Assembly: GCF_022539665.2 (NCBI RefSeq)
Contig: NC_081335.1
Coordinates: forward strand, 2,356,001 to 2,420,000
Length of the DNA stretch: 64,000 nucleotides
Origin: Daphnia carinata
Lineage: Eukaryota; Arthropoda; Branchiopoda; Diplostraca; Daphniidae
Direction of reading: 5' to 3'
The notes under the pieces: generated by a model
The model's database searches: none
What the model was told of the DNA's origin: nothing
What the model saw: the letters and a program-made list of their open reading frames with translations, nothing else
Made by a program: the position numbers and the translations under genes
Part shown: piece by piece, positions 39,642 to 50,262 of the stretch
Position numbering within the stretch: the first letter of the stretch is position 1
Layout of the letters: the number at the start of each line of letters is the position of its first letter

Positions 39642-42508
39642 TAATAAAATCTCCCCCATCTAAAAATAACACAACAATAGACTAATTGAAATGTGTACAA
39701 GCGTCGCCGCAGTTTCTTTGTCTATTTCAAACGATAAAAACACACACACAACCAATTTTTACCCTGCAGATTCGTCTTCGCTTTCGCGGCTTCTTTTTCA
39801 GACTTAACGGTGCTTTCTGATGACTACTGCACTGACACTGGCCTTCTAAAAATGGCAGTGGACCCCCCCCCCCCCCCCCCGCTTCTTTAAAGTTCCAAAC
39901 ATTTCAACACGCATCTTCTTACTTTTCTTTCAAAATTCCTTTTTCTTTAACTCTGAAGGAAAAAAAAAAAAAAAAAAAACCAAACAAACATTCGTCTCAG
40001 TTTTCCCAGAATCGCTGCTGTAGAGCTTCGATTCTTTTTACACACGCTGCCTTTAAAAGATGAAGTACAAACAAAAATACCTTCCAGTCAAAAGAGAGGT
40101 TGTTGTTGAAGACCCCCGCCAGCCTCGTGTGGGGGACTTAATAAGGGTGTCGAGTTTTTTTTTTTTATTTCGGGGCGAAACAAAAATCTGTGCTTAATTG
40201 CGGGAGAGTGCGATGATCGAGTTACTGGGGATGCGCTAGCGAACTGTAAAGCTCATCATGAACGCTGCTCCTATTTCTCGCAAAGCCTCTCGTCAACTAT
40301 TTCGAACAATGAGAGAATGCGGGGGAGGAGGTACTCAATGGGTAGCTAGAAAACATTAACGACTAAAGCAGCTTCTTTTTTTTTTTTCGAACTATTTCAA
40401 GCATTTTCTAAAAAAAGAATTTTTTTTTTTTCAAGCTTCTCTTTCATTTCGAATGTTCCATGGCGGGGGGGGGGGGGGGGAGGACTCTTTAACACTGTCA
40501 CCAAGAGAGTCAAAGACCGACTTAAGATTTGTTTTGTATGTATTGAAAGAACGGGGACCAAATCCCGGGCACAGCAGCCGGGAGGGATGAACGTACTTTT
40601 TGAAAAGAGTCCACCTATTTGTTATTTGCTTGAATAAAAACTATGTGAACGCAGTTGGATGTGGAGGAATGTTATCGCAACCAGGCAAAGAAAGGAAAGG
40701 CCATTAAGAGTGACAGCGCCAACCGTATCTATAGTCAAGTGGAGCGCAAATTCATTCACGATTATTTTTTTTTTTGCAAATTGTTTTATCGTTTTCTAAA
40801 ATTTGCATTCGCTTCAAAATCGAATTTTTTTTTCTTTTCTTCTTGGAGGCGATGCATTTTTCATTGAAAATGGCGGCCTTGTAGAAGGCATTGAATCATC
40901 GCACTCCATCGTCGCAACGCAAACCGCTTTGAATCCAAATTTGTTGTTGGTTTGCGTGTCATTGACGACCGATCATTATTTTGGTAAGGCTGAAGAATGT
41001 GGTCTGATTAAAGTTTGCAAGTTTCCCCCATTCCTGGATTCGTTCTTTTGAACTTGATCATTTGCTACTTTCTAAAACATCGGTAATGAATGCGTTTTTA
41101 TACGAATCAATTATTTCAATCGGCAAGATTATTGCTCAGCCCGTGACTGATGCTGACATCCAAAAGAACCTGTTGACGTTATCTTGATTAGCTCGTACTA
41201 AATGCGTATACGTTCTTTTTATCCCGCAAAAAGAAAAATACCCGTAAACAAATATGAAAGGTCACGACAACCAAGGGTGTGGTTGTAATCGTGTTTCTTT
41301 TTTTTTTGTTTTGTTTTCCGTTTTGGGACTACTACTATACGAGTCATTTTACTATAGAAGTTGTCAACGATTAATGAGGCGGAGAGAGTGAGAGTCCTCC
41401 ACGAGCATTCCTGTTCAAAAACTCGACGACAGAAATTTCTGGTTGAATAAAACGAGCTATTTCCTAATAAGAGAAAAAAAGAAATGGAAAACGGACCAAA
41501 TGGACCGCGCCGTGGCATTGACAAAAAAGCGCCGTGCAACCCTTTTTTTTTCTTCTTTTTTTTCTTTTTTGAAGGCGAACATTAAATAACGAGCATTGGA
41601 AATTCACTTTGTTAAAGAAAAGAAACATAATGTGGGACATCGTAGCTCCAAAAAAAAAAAAAAAAACACATTCTTGACTCCATTTGAATTGTCCTGCGTT
41701 TAATTCGTGCGTGCAATTCGATAAAGTCCTTGGTACAGTTCAATTGTCCTCGCACCTTTCCGACAAATGTTTCAAACATGAGATTCATTCTTCATTTATA
41801 TCGAGAGAGTCCGTGACCTCTTTACGAGTTCTTTTTTTTTTTTTTTTTTTTTGTTTGTGCGTGTCCGCATTTTATTGTGTCATCGTCTATTGATTTTGAG
41901 CGCATCAAAATGATGTCCCATCACACAATCGAGCCGGCGATGTCGCAATAGCCGAGTGGGCCATATCGCCCCTTCGGATGCAGCCATGGATGACTTCTTT
42001 GATGCGGCGTGTCTCTATGTATACTTAAGTTTTATAGTCGATACACACGCCATTCGACATACAAAAAGAAAACGAAGGAGAGTCAACCAAAAAAAAAAAA
42101 AAAAAGAGAAAACTTCTTTTTTTTTTAAATAGATTCCAGCGGATGGTCTATGCGCCGTGTGATTCTTTGACTTAGTGTATCGTTTCCTTCTCTTCCATTT
42201 CCCTTTCGGTCGGGAAAGTTTTCGTCTCAATTGTGAAATTCAACGAAAGTCAAACTTGCCTCCACTTGAATGAAAATCATTTTTTGCTCCGCAGGTGTAA
42301 TCACTCTCTCTCATTTTTTTTTTTTTTTTATAGCGAAAAAAGATTTTTTGAAAAAAAAAAAAATTTCGCCGTGTGAAAATGAAATTGCGAACGGAAAAGA
42401 TCGTCACAAAAACAAGTCGACAGTTTTTGTTTTTTTTTTTCTTTGCGGTGGCGTCGCTATTCTTTTAAAGCATTCAAAATACGCCGATCGTCTCCTGATC
42501 TCTCTTGA

Positions 42509-42516
42509 TGACGTCA
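42509..42516. promoter_or_regulatory. CRE (TGACGTCA)
   Basis: A full palindromic CREB/ATF site about 2.6 kb upstream of the Inr/DPE-like promoter at 45.09 kb. A distal role for that promoter is possible but unproven. Confidence 0.3.
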
Positions 42517-42789
42517 ATTACTAGCATTCGTCAAGCTCCGCGGGGGGACGCGTGAAACATTGCGAAATAGAAACAGAACGTGAAAGGAAAAAAGGTAAGA
42601 CAAATTGTTGCAATCGATGATTGGAACGGTTAAAAAACAAAAAGTACAAACTGAAAAGAAATAAAAATGTACGCGCATTTAAATGCATCCATTCATTCAG
42701 TAGCGACATGAGTAAATCTTTCGTTTCACGCCCTTGATTTCAGATTTCGGGGGGGGGGGGGGGATATACTTTGTTGGTACCGCTTTTCG

Positions 42790-42849
42790 TTCTTCGTAGG
42801 CGTCGTTGATGATGGCCCATCTAAGGAACACATTCACGCCTACGACGAA
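42790..42849. repeat. Imperfect stem-loop, 14-bp arms
   Basis: Left arm TTCTTCGTAGGCGT at 42790-42803 pairs with ACGCCTACGACGAA at 42836-42849, 13 of 14 positions. The 32-bp loop has mixed sequence free of homopolymers. The size is in the range of a small RNA hairpin, but nothing else supports an RNA gene. Confidence 0.75.
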
Positions 42850-43108
42850 GAAATGGCTCTATGTGTATGGGCAGCTTAAACAATTTTCGGCGTAACAACT
42901 AAAAAGAAAAGAAAAAAAAAATGTTCCGTTAGATTGTGGACGCTTGATTCGAGTGTGACTCTGCTGCGCGACAACGTTAGTACTTATAAATGGCGACGCA
43001 GAAGCTCATAGGGCGGACGTCATTATCATATTGTGCGAGCCTCATCATCATGCGATGTTGGTGATTAACCTTCAGCAACGGTTTTTTTTTTTTTTTCTTA
43101 CCCTTTTG

Positions 43109-43135
43109 CTCTCTCTCTCTCTCTCTCTCTCTCTC
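43109..43135. repeat. (CT)n microsatellite
   Basis: Thirteen CT units followed by imperfect CT-rich sequence. It lies about 2 kb upstream of the Inr/DPE-like promoter. Confidence 0.95.
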
Positions 43136-45079
43136 CTTCTCTCTCTTTCTTTTTCACTTTCTGGCTGTTAGGCTCTCTTTCGTGTTTCAACTGGACTTTA
43201 GCAATTCCTTACGTAGCTGACGCGCGTCTGTGTAACAAACGAAAAAGAACTGGACGCGCCAAAAAAGGTGCGACAGAACGAGCCATTCCCATTATTATTA
43301 TGATGACCATCTCGACTCGTTCCGACTTGTTCAACATTCACGCACAACCGTTGCGCAGTTGCGTGCCATTTCGCATCGGATCAAAACAGCGACGTACCGA
43401 AAGAAGAAGAAAAAAAAAAACAAATTATTATTATTTTTTAAATAAATTCTTCGTCCCCTTGTCCTGCGCTTACAAGCAAAATTTGTGTAAATCTCAACTG
43501 TTGCCTTTTCTTTTTGTTCGAGCGGTATTTTATTTTTTTTTATATTAAAAAAAAAAGAAAGAAATACTAATCACGAAAAGAGATATAGCCGTGCGCAGGT
43601 AACACACACACACACACACACACAAGTACCTGGGATATAGCGGGATTTTTCGCATCCCCGAGAGAGTCTTATATTTCATATCTCGTTTATTCGTGATTAT
43701 TTTATTTTTTTGTCTTGTTTTGTCGTTGTTTATACAAAGAAAAACACGTTTGATTTCGTAACGTTTTTTCTAAAAAAAATAACAACATATCGAATCAAGT
43801 TACTTGTGTGTGTGTGTGTGTGTTTTTTTTACCGACCTAACCGATTCATTTTGTTGGGTTGCTGTTATTCTTTTGTGGGCAATGTTGCGGGACCGGGGGG
43901 ATGGCCATAAAAAAAAAGTCGCACGCCAATAATCCACATCAAGGTGGGTGTGCTCAAATGATAATTCGAAAATATCCTTGTCTTTGTTTTTTTTTGTTTT
44001 TTTTTTGTTCTTGCTTTTTTTGAAGGCAAACATTTTTGAATCCAGCGGTGGTGTTGCGCTTTTGTTTTTCCCATCATCTAGCTTCTTTTGTTTTTATTTT
44101 TTTTAATGGTGTTGCATGTCGAAAAGAATGAAGAAATGTATTTAGTATCTCGACCATTATTCTAGCAGAAAAGGGCAAAAATGAAAAACCGTTGGACGTA
44201 CGTGACGTTTCAAACTCGATTCTTCTTCATCATTCAGGCATTTTTTTTTTTTTCGTTACAAAAATATTTTTGTACTTCGTATGTATCATTTTATTCTTTT
44301 TTTTTTTTTTTTTTTTTTGCATATGTTTTACACGCCATTTTTCTATTTTTTTTTTTATTGTAAGGGGGAAGAACAAATTCCTATCAAACTGTGAGATTGA
44401 GTTGTTCCCCGCGAACGAAAACAAAAATTTGAAATTTATTTTTATTTTTACAGAAATGCATTCTTCGTGTGTAGCGCATTTTTTGCGTGTGCTCGTTGAA
44501 AAACAGCGGGTCACGCACGGTATCCAAACTGTGTTTGGTTGCATTTCCTATCTACTCACAGGCGTCGGTCAGCTCGTTGCCGAATATTCATAGACGGTAC
44601 AAATGCAACACGACACGCAGAAAAATCACGGCTCAGGTGTGGTCACGTGTTGTAGTTCGATCGACGACCGCGGATGCGCCACGATTTCCTCTATCTCCCC
44701 CTTTTTTTTCCGTTTTTAGATGATGGTACATTTAAACATGATTATTTACAGCCATTTCTCCGGTTTGTTGTGTTTGTGGGCCATTTTATTATTGTGCCGT
44801 GCATCGCCCATTCGGCAGTTATTCCAGTATAATGGCAAACTATTTGATTCGATATTCAAATTTTTCAACAAAAAAAAAAAAATTGATGCCAATTTTTTGT
44901 GGCTGCTTGTGTTTGACGCGTAGTATAGTTTTTTTTAGTTGCAGGCATTTCTCTGACTGCCTCTCTCGCTCTCACCGCACTTTGAAGCTTGAAGCAAAGG
45001 GAGAGCTCCCGCTATAGCTAGAAGCCCATTTCATTCCCGAAGCTCCGCCTTTGCCCTGGTTAGCTTGGCGAGGAAATGG

Positions 45080-45121
45080 GCAGTGCTCAGTTCGCTCCGC
45101 ATCGGCGTCGAGTCCGCACTT
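45080..45121 (+). promoter_or_regulatory. TATA-less core promoter (Inr plus DPE-like)
   Basis: CTCAGTTCG gives an arthropod-style initiator TCAGTT with A+1 at 45089. At +28 to +33 the sequence GCACTT matches five of six positions of the Drosophila DPE consensus. The region from about 44990 to 45120 is free of long homopolymers and relatively GC-rich, and no TATA box lies 30 bp upstream. The next long coding frame on this strand begins 372 bases downstream, which suits a TSS here. Confidence 0.55.
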
Positions 45122-45460
45122 AACTTAGTGTCACTGCCTTTTTTTTTTTTTTTAATTCTTAAAACGTCAACAAGCTTTTATTTAAAATCAATCCCGTGAA
45201 GTGTCTTCCCGCGCATTTCATACGCGGATTTAATTTTTTTTTTTTTTTTTTACTGGAAACATGTTACCATTGAAGTGCGGGCCTTAGCGCCTGTTTTGTG
45301 GAATGGGTGTTGTTGTTTTGTTTTTTTAAATGATTTTTGTTGTGATTCCATCGCGCATCCGGACGGATTGATTGGATTTTTTTTTTCGAATTAAATTTTT
45401 CCCTCGGCTGGGAATTGAAAATATCCTTGTGGAAACCGGGGATTTTGTTTAGTCATCATA
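45089..45460 (+). other. Probable 5' leader with three short uORFs
   Basis: If unspliced, the leader holds AUG-initiated ORFs at 45261-45287, 45303-45329 and 45330-45371, the last two exactly abutting (TAA then ATG). An in-frame stop (TGA, 45416-45418) precedes the main start. A TTTAG acceptor-like site ends at 45452, eight bases before the main ATG, so a leader intron that removes the uORFs is possible, although I see no clear donor. Confidence 0.5.
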
Positions 45461-46012
45461 ATGCACCATCCGGGGCTGCAACATTCGAAATCGACCGGCC
45501 AGCTGGATGTGATGATGCAGAGTGGACAGAAGGGTTGTGTTCTGTCGCTTCCGCCGGATGAGAACGGCAATCAGCAGCAACAGCAACGGAACAAATCGAT
45601 TAGTAAATTTGGATTGCTCATTCGGACGCCTCGAAGGCGTCGAGCCAACTGTTTCAATCAGCAAGTTGTCGATGAATCATCATCATCGTCGAACAGATCG
45701 CGGAGCAAAAGCTGGGACCACCAGTCGGCCGGATTGAACGTGACCAACAATCCGGGCAAGTCGACCTGGTCCGGCTGGCGAAGTTTGCGCAAAATCTCCG
45801 ACACTCTTATCGACTACGCTCTCAACGAGCCTTACAAGGCCGATAGTGTCTTCGACGACGGACTGTTAGCCACCAGTTGCAAAGATCCCAACGTGCAAGC
45901 CAACGGAATCTACAGAAGACGGTCCGAACTGGTCGTTAATGACGGCCCACCATCCAATACATCATCCGTTCGCGGATTACTCGGCAGTAAGACCGTCGGA
46001 CACGCCCAAGGG
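45461..46012 (+). CDS. First coding exon of an unrecognised basic, Ser/Gln-rich protein
   Basis: The ATG at 45461 follows an in-frame stop, and 184 codons run open to a GTAAGA donor, leaving phase 0. Codon use is GC3-rich and homopolymers are absent, unlike everything around it. The product begins MHHPGLQHSKSTGQLDVMM, has a Q run (residues 38-42), a basic patch RTPRRRR (55-61), a Ser-rich run (73-77), RSRSKSW (79-85), a predicted amphipathic helix WSGWRSLRKISDTLIDYAL (103-121) and RRRSEL (152-157), which fits a basophilic kinase site. No signal peptide or membrane segment is seen. It looks like a disordered regulatory N-terminus. I do not recognise the family. It may be an alternative N-terminus of the upstream RhoGEF locus, whose last exon also ends in phase 0, or a separate gene. 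Confidence 0.85.
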
Positions 46013-46339
46013 GTAAGAAACACATCGACATTTTTGTTAAGGGATAAAAGGAAATCGCTTCAATCCCGAGAATCCGGTATCACCACTTTCGATCCGCCTT
46101 TTGACTGACGCGTTCATGGCCGGAGTTTCTTGCGCAATTTGCATTTTTTTTTTTTTTTTAATTCTCCTTCCACCGACATATCTAAGAGTTCGTTACCGCT
46201 TTGCGGTCCAACCCGGAGCAATGAAAAAGAATGTTTTTCTTTTTTATTTTAAAAAGAAAAATAGAATATTAAGATACTGGGGGTATTTGAAACAACCGGA
46301 ATTTTTTTTTTTTTGTACACTCCAGCGGACAAAGTTTTT

Positions 46340-46374
<35 letters not shown>

Positions 46375-47711
46375 ACCGTTTGCTTTCTGCACGACTTTAC
46401 CTCTACTATTCCGCATTCCGCAAAAGGTGCATTTTATTTTATTTTATTGTTTTTTTTTTTTTTGTTCTTAGAAAATAATTCCCTTTCCCTCCCTTTTCAC
46501 GTTGAGATATCCATCAAGGAAGTTTTAACATCCCCACCCTATCGATTCCGTTTTTCTCGAAGCGATTTTTCTCTTCGCTAAGTCGAACCCATGTCGATGT
46601 TATTCACTGCCCACGGATCGTTTTGTAAGATTTGGCCGTTTGGGGTCAGTTGTGTGTGTGTGTGTGTGTGTCCAGCTGCAACAACCCGAAATCCGCCCAA
46701 AAGAAAACGAGGAAATGTTGAGTTAATTGTACTTAAATATTTTTGAGAAGAACGGAGTTGTTTTTGAAGGAGAGATTAGAGGTTATGATGGTGGACTCGT
46801 CTGTCCACTTCATTACTGACACATACAAACAAACGGACTCTTTTATGTCGACAGCGAAACGCAGTGAACTGGAAATGAAATACATTTTCCTTTTTTGAAA
46901 AAAAAAACAAAAAACCAGCAACAATTTCCATGTTCATCATAGAGTTTTGTGCAATTAAACTGTCAACCGCCTGTTGAACATCATCGACCGACTTTTATTA
47001 TTTTCCTTATTTTGTTTCACGTCCTCCCCCCACTCTTCAATTATCTCCCTCAGCCCCTTGTTTTTACTAGTTCGGCATCGAAGACTTTATGTATTCAAGG
47101 AAGAAGAAGAAAAAAAAGTTGATTGCATACAAAGAAAAGAAAAAGGAGGGGGGCATCCTGTCGTGATTTTAACGCACTAGGAATAGAAGCCAAGGGGGTG
47201 TAGAAATACCTTACAGTTTTCTTATTTTTTTTTTTTTTTTTTTTTTTTTTACATAAGAAGAAGAGGCTGTGTAACCCAATTAAGTGAACAGCAAGAGAAC
47301 GAGGGAAAAAGAGCTTCTAGAGGTCGGACCCCGCGCGTCGGCCAAAAAACCGAAATGGTTAGGTGATAGAGCCCTGATTTGTATATGTTGAAAATAAAAA
47401 AAAGGGCCTTGTTGTTTCTAGACACATAAAAGGAAAATGGAAATATTTTCTCGGGGTAGAACAAGTTGATGCTGTGGGCATTTTTCTTGCAGCCGAATCC
47501 CTTGCCGCAGGAGCTGCAACACACGAAAATAAAAGAAATGTTTTTGAATAGAAATGAACGGGCGGAAGAGCAAACTGACCCCTCTTCTTGTGTCCAGTCT
47601 TGAACACGTCAGAAAGACCCCCCTCTCTCTCTTTGGAAGTTTAAAAGAAGGAGGAGTCCTTTTTTTTTTTTTTTTGGTTCTAGAAAATAACTCTCTTGCA
47701 ATCCTCCGGAC

Positions 47712-47909
47712 TTGAAACCTCTGCGCGCTACAAAAATAGAGTGTGAAGGAGGAGCAAAACAAAAAATGCCTTCTGAAGAAGAAGAAATATGGCCGGAATC
47801 GTTCTTCGACGCTCGTATAACTTGGCAGTTAGCCACCGAAAGCAAGGTCGACATTCAGCCGCAGGTTGTAGGCTATTTCGTTTTTGAATATTTGATGAAA
47901 AAAGAGTAA
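47712..47909 (+). CDS. Small ORF of uncertain status (65 codons)
   Basis: The reading frame encodes an acidic peptide with MPSEEEEIWPESFFDARI from an internal ATG at 47766, then TWQLATESKVDIQPQ and a hydrophobic tail ending MKKE. Codon use is mixed and not obviously random, and an AATAAA lies about ten bases after the stop. There is no promoter, homology or splice evidence, and ORFs of this length are common by chance here, so I list it only as a candidate. It shares no recognisable motif with known families. Confidence 0.15.
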   Translation: MKPLRATKIECEGGAKQKMPSEEEEIWPESFFDARITWQLATESKVDIQPQVVGYFVFEYLMKKE

Positions 47910-48413
47910 AGTGGTTTTTGAATAAAAAAAACAAAAAAACAAAAAAAAATAGACGAAAATGGTGTTGTTTCAGCTGAGAGAAACAATTGCGCCTTTGACA
48001 CGATTCTCACCTCGGAACGAAAACACGCATTTGATCAAACACACAAAAACCAATTGCGGAAGTTGAACTCGTTAATTTTTATTTTTTTTATTTTTTTTTT
48101 TTGCTTGCCGCACCTTTTTATTTTTTGTTCATTTTTTTTTTTCCCAACGAAATTGAAAAATCGTTTGAATTTCCTGCTGACAAAAAAAAAACCAGTCGTT
48201 CGGTTAAAACGCAAATCCGGGAAATCAGTTTCAATAGAACAAAAAAATAAAATAAAATAAAATCAGGATCGTTTGTCATCCATTGTTTCCCTTATCCCAA
48301 TTTGAATAGAATTTTTTTTTTCTTCACTTGTTTTGCTGATTTCTTTTTTATCTTATCAATGAAAAATTCGTCGCAAACTTCTGTAAAAGAAAAAAAAAAT
48401 GTTTCTGACGACC

Positions 48414-48500
48414 TATAAAAGGGCTCGAGCAATAAAGGGCGCGGTGCTCTGTTGCCGCGTGCGCGCACACAGTTCGCTCTGGGGTTCTCTCTGCAGACAG
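48414..48500 (+). promoter_or_regulatory. TATA-box promoter candidate with short non-coding first exon
   Basis: TATAAAAG at 48414-48421 has GC-rich flanks (CGACC before, GGCTCGAGC after). A start about 30 bp downstream would fall near 48444. A GC-rich stretch with ACACAGTTCG (48467-48476) follows and ends in CTGCAGACAG at a GTAACAAG donor (48501). No ATG occurs between the expected start and the donor, so this would be a 5' UTR exon. It lies inside the presumed intron of the 184-codon exon and could be an alternative promoter for downstream exons. Confidence 0.4.
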
Positions 48501-48549
48501 GTAACAAGGCCAAAAAAAGAAACAAGCCATACCTTAAACCTTTATTCAC

Positions 48550-48575
48550 CTCTCTCTCTCTCTCTCTCTCTCTCC
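48550..48575. repeat. (CT)n microsatellite
   Basis: Thirteen CT units 50 bp downstream of the donor of the TATA-box first-exon candidate, a location seen for GAGA tracts at some arthropod promoters. Confidence 0.95.
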
Positions 48576-49289
48576 TTATGTTCTACGTACCTAACCTATC
48601 TCTTTCCATTTGGAATTGCCTCTTTCATTGTTGTGTGAAGCTTTCCGTTCTGTTGGTTAGAGGTTATTGCAGAGCTTGCGGGGAATGTGGAAATTTTTGC
48701 GCAGTTTGACCCGTTTCCTATTTACGGAATTTTTTTTTCTTTTTTTTTTTTTTTTTTTTCGTTTTTCGATAGAAGACTTTTTTTTTGCATCAACTGGGAA
48801 ACATGAAATAACTTTCAGTTTATTCGTTCGCTCGCTCAAACACAATCACGTCAAAAAGGAAACGAGTCAACGCCCCCCTTTAAATTGTCAGTTGTATTTT
48901 TTTTTTTCTTTCCTATCCCGCATTCACATTCAACGTCCCCTCCTTTCCCTGTCAGTTCAGAAATCACTTCCTGGCTGATGACCGAATGATGAGATACAGA
49001 TACAATAGAAGAAAGAAAGAAAAAAAAAATCACAATTTTCAATTATTTTGTTTAGATAAAAAGTCATTTGAACAAAAAAGTAATGTTGTTCCTGTTTTGC
49101 ATATTTTTTTTTTCTGGGATTTTTCTTTCCTCTTTCGTTAATTGAATACAGAATAAGGTCTACCAACCATGTAGTGCCTGTACGTCTAATAAATATCAAC
49201 AGCAACGTGTACAGGAGGTCTATACACGTATCTTTTTAAAAAGCAGGAAACAAAAGCCCTGAAAAAAAAAAAAAAAATGAACGATGTGG

Positions 49290-49315
49290 CACACACACAC
49301 ACACACACACACACA
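49290..49315. repeat. (CA)n microsatellite
   Basis: Thirteen AC/CA units. Confidence 0.95.
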
Positions 49316-49936
49316 ATCAAAATAATCCGGGTTTGTACTGCTCTCCGGAAGCGCTGGACACGCCCGGTCTCTCTGGGTTTGGTCGGTTTTTTGGTGACTA
49401 CCTTGTTTTTTTTTTTTTTTTGTATGTGTGCATGGCCGATCATGCGCTCGGCCTTCTCTTCTTTTTCATTCTCGTCAGGACAAAAAAAAAAAAAAAATAC
49501 AAAAAATTCAAACCTCTCCTTTTCTTTTTTTTAAAAAAAAAAAAAAAAGCCTCAACGTGAAAATTATCCGGAGGCGGACTCTTCCCTCGTCGCATACCAA
49601 CTCTGTTCGGATAGCGTTCAGCAGGTGTCGTGCTGTTCCCAGCCGAAGAAATTGAAATGAAAATAACCATTTGACCCGCCAGTTTCTTCTAGTTAAAAGC
49701 GATAGAACATTCGACATGAAGAGAATAAAGAAAACAAAAATCGTCTATTAATATGATAATGAAAGAAAAACACGACATTTTCTTCAGGTGCCTTTTTAAT
49801 GGCAATGCAATCAAAAGATCAGTATCCCTACTTGAGGGTTAATAGGCATTTTTTTTTTTTTGGTGGTTTACTATTAGACAGGGGCAAGAAACTCCCGCGT
49901 GACTTCTGAACCGTGTACGTGACGACTCCCTTTTTT

Positions 49937-49940
<4 letters not shown>

Positions 49941-49969
<29 letters not shown>
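49941..49969. repeat. (CT)n microsatellite
   Basis: About fourteen TC units after a T run. Confidence 0.95.
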
Positions 49970-49972
<3 letters not shown>

Positions 49973-50254
49973 TAGCGATGGAAGAAACAAATGCGCGTCA
50001 TTGATAGACTTGGAAGAGTCCATTTCTCATTATGATTTCGTGCTTTTTCCCCGACAGAGCACGACAGACTTTTCTCTTGTTCCGTCAAACAAATAAATTT
50101 GTGCATTCCCCCCCCCCCCTTTTTTTGTGTGGAAGAAATAGGAACTTTTGAACCCTATTTAATAGAACAAATTGTATGACGGCAACGTGCCGAATTAAGG
50201 GGGGGGGCAGATATGATAAGAAAACAATGCGTTACACGGTTCACACAGTCGCAT

Positions 50255-50262
50255 GACGTCAC
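50255..50262. promoter_or_regulatory. CRE (TGACGTCA)
   Basis: A full palindromic CREB/ATF site about 1.8 kb downstream of the TATA-box promoter candidate. Function unknown. Confidence 0.3.

Larger units (their letters stand above)
20944..45088. other. 24-kb non-coding stretch after the last identified RhoGEF exon
   Basis: No exon could be supported. If the RhoGEF gene continues on this strand, this is its intron or contains a divergent exon I failed to see. The stretch holds a CTCF-like motif (21901), a triple 9-bp repeat (21642-21668), perfect hairpins (23721-23752, 28319-28350), a 20-bp palindrome (33616-33635), CRE sites (38818-38825, 42509-42516), CT repeats (24913-24949, 39617-39641, 43109-43135), GT repeats (25519-25537, 29759-29790, 43805-43823), CA repeats (23497-23512, 35392-35429, 38171-38190, 43602-43624) and GTT runs (29079-29098, 32491-32518). 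Confidence 0.7.

Noticed and set aside
42530-42596. Possible exon HSSSSAGGRVKHCEIETERERKK before GTAAGA
   Set aside because: Weak acceptor, low-complexity charged tail and no link to any recognised exon.
47249-47524. Cys-rich minus-strand frame (CCSSCGKGFGCKKN), metallothionein-like
   Set aside because: Only four Cys, no further Cys clusters or matching exon; too little for a metallothionein.
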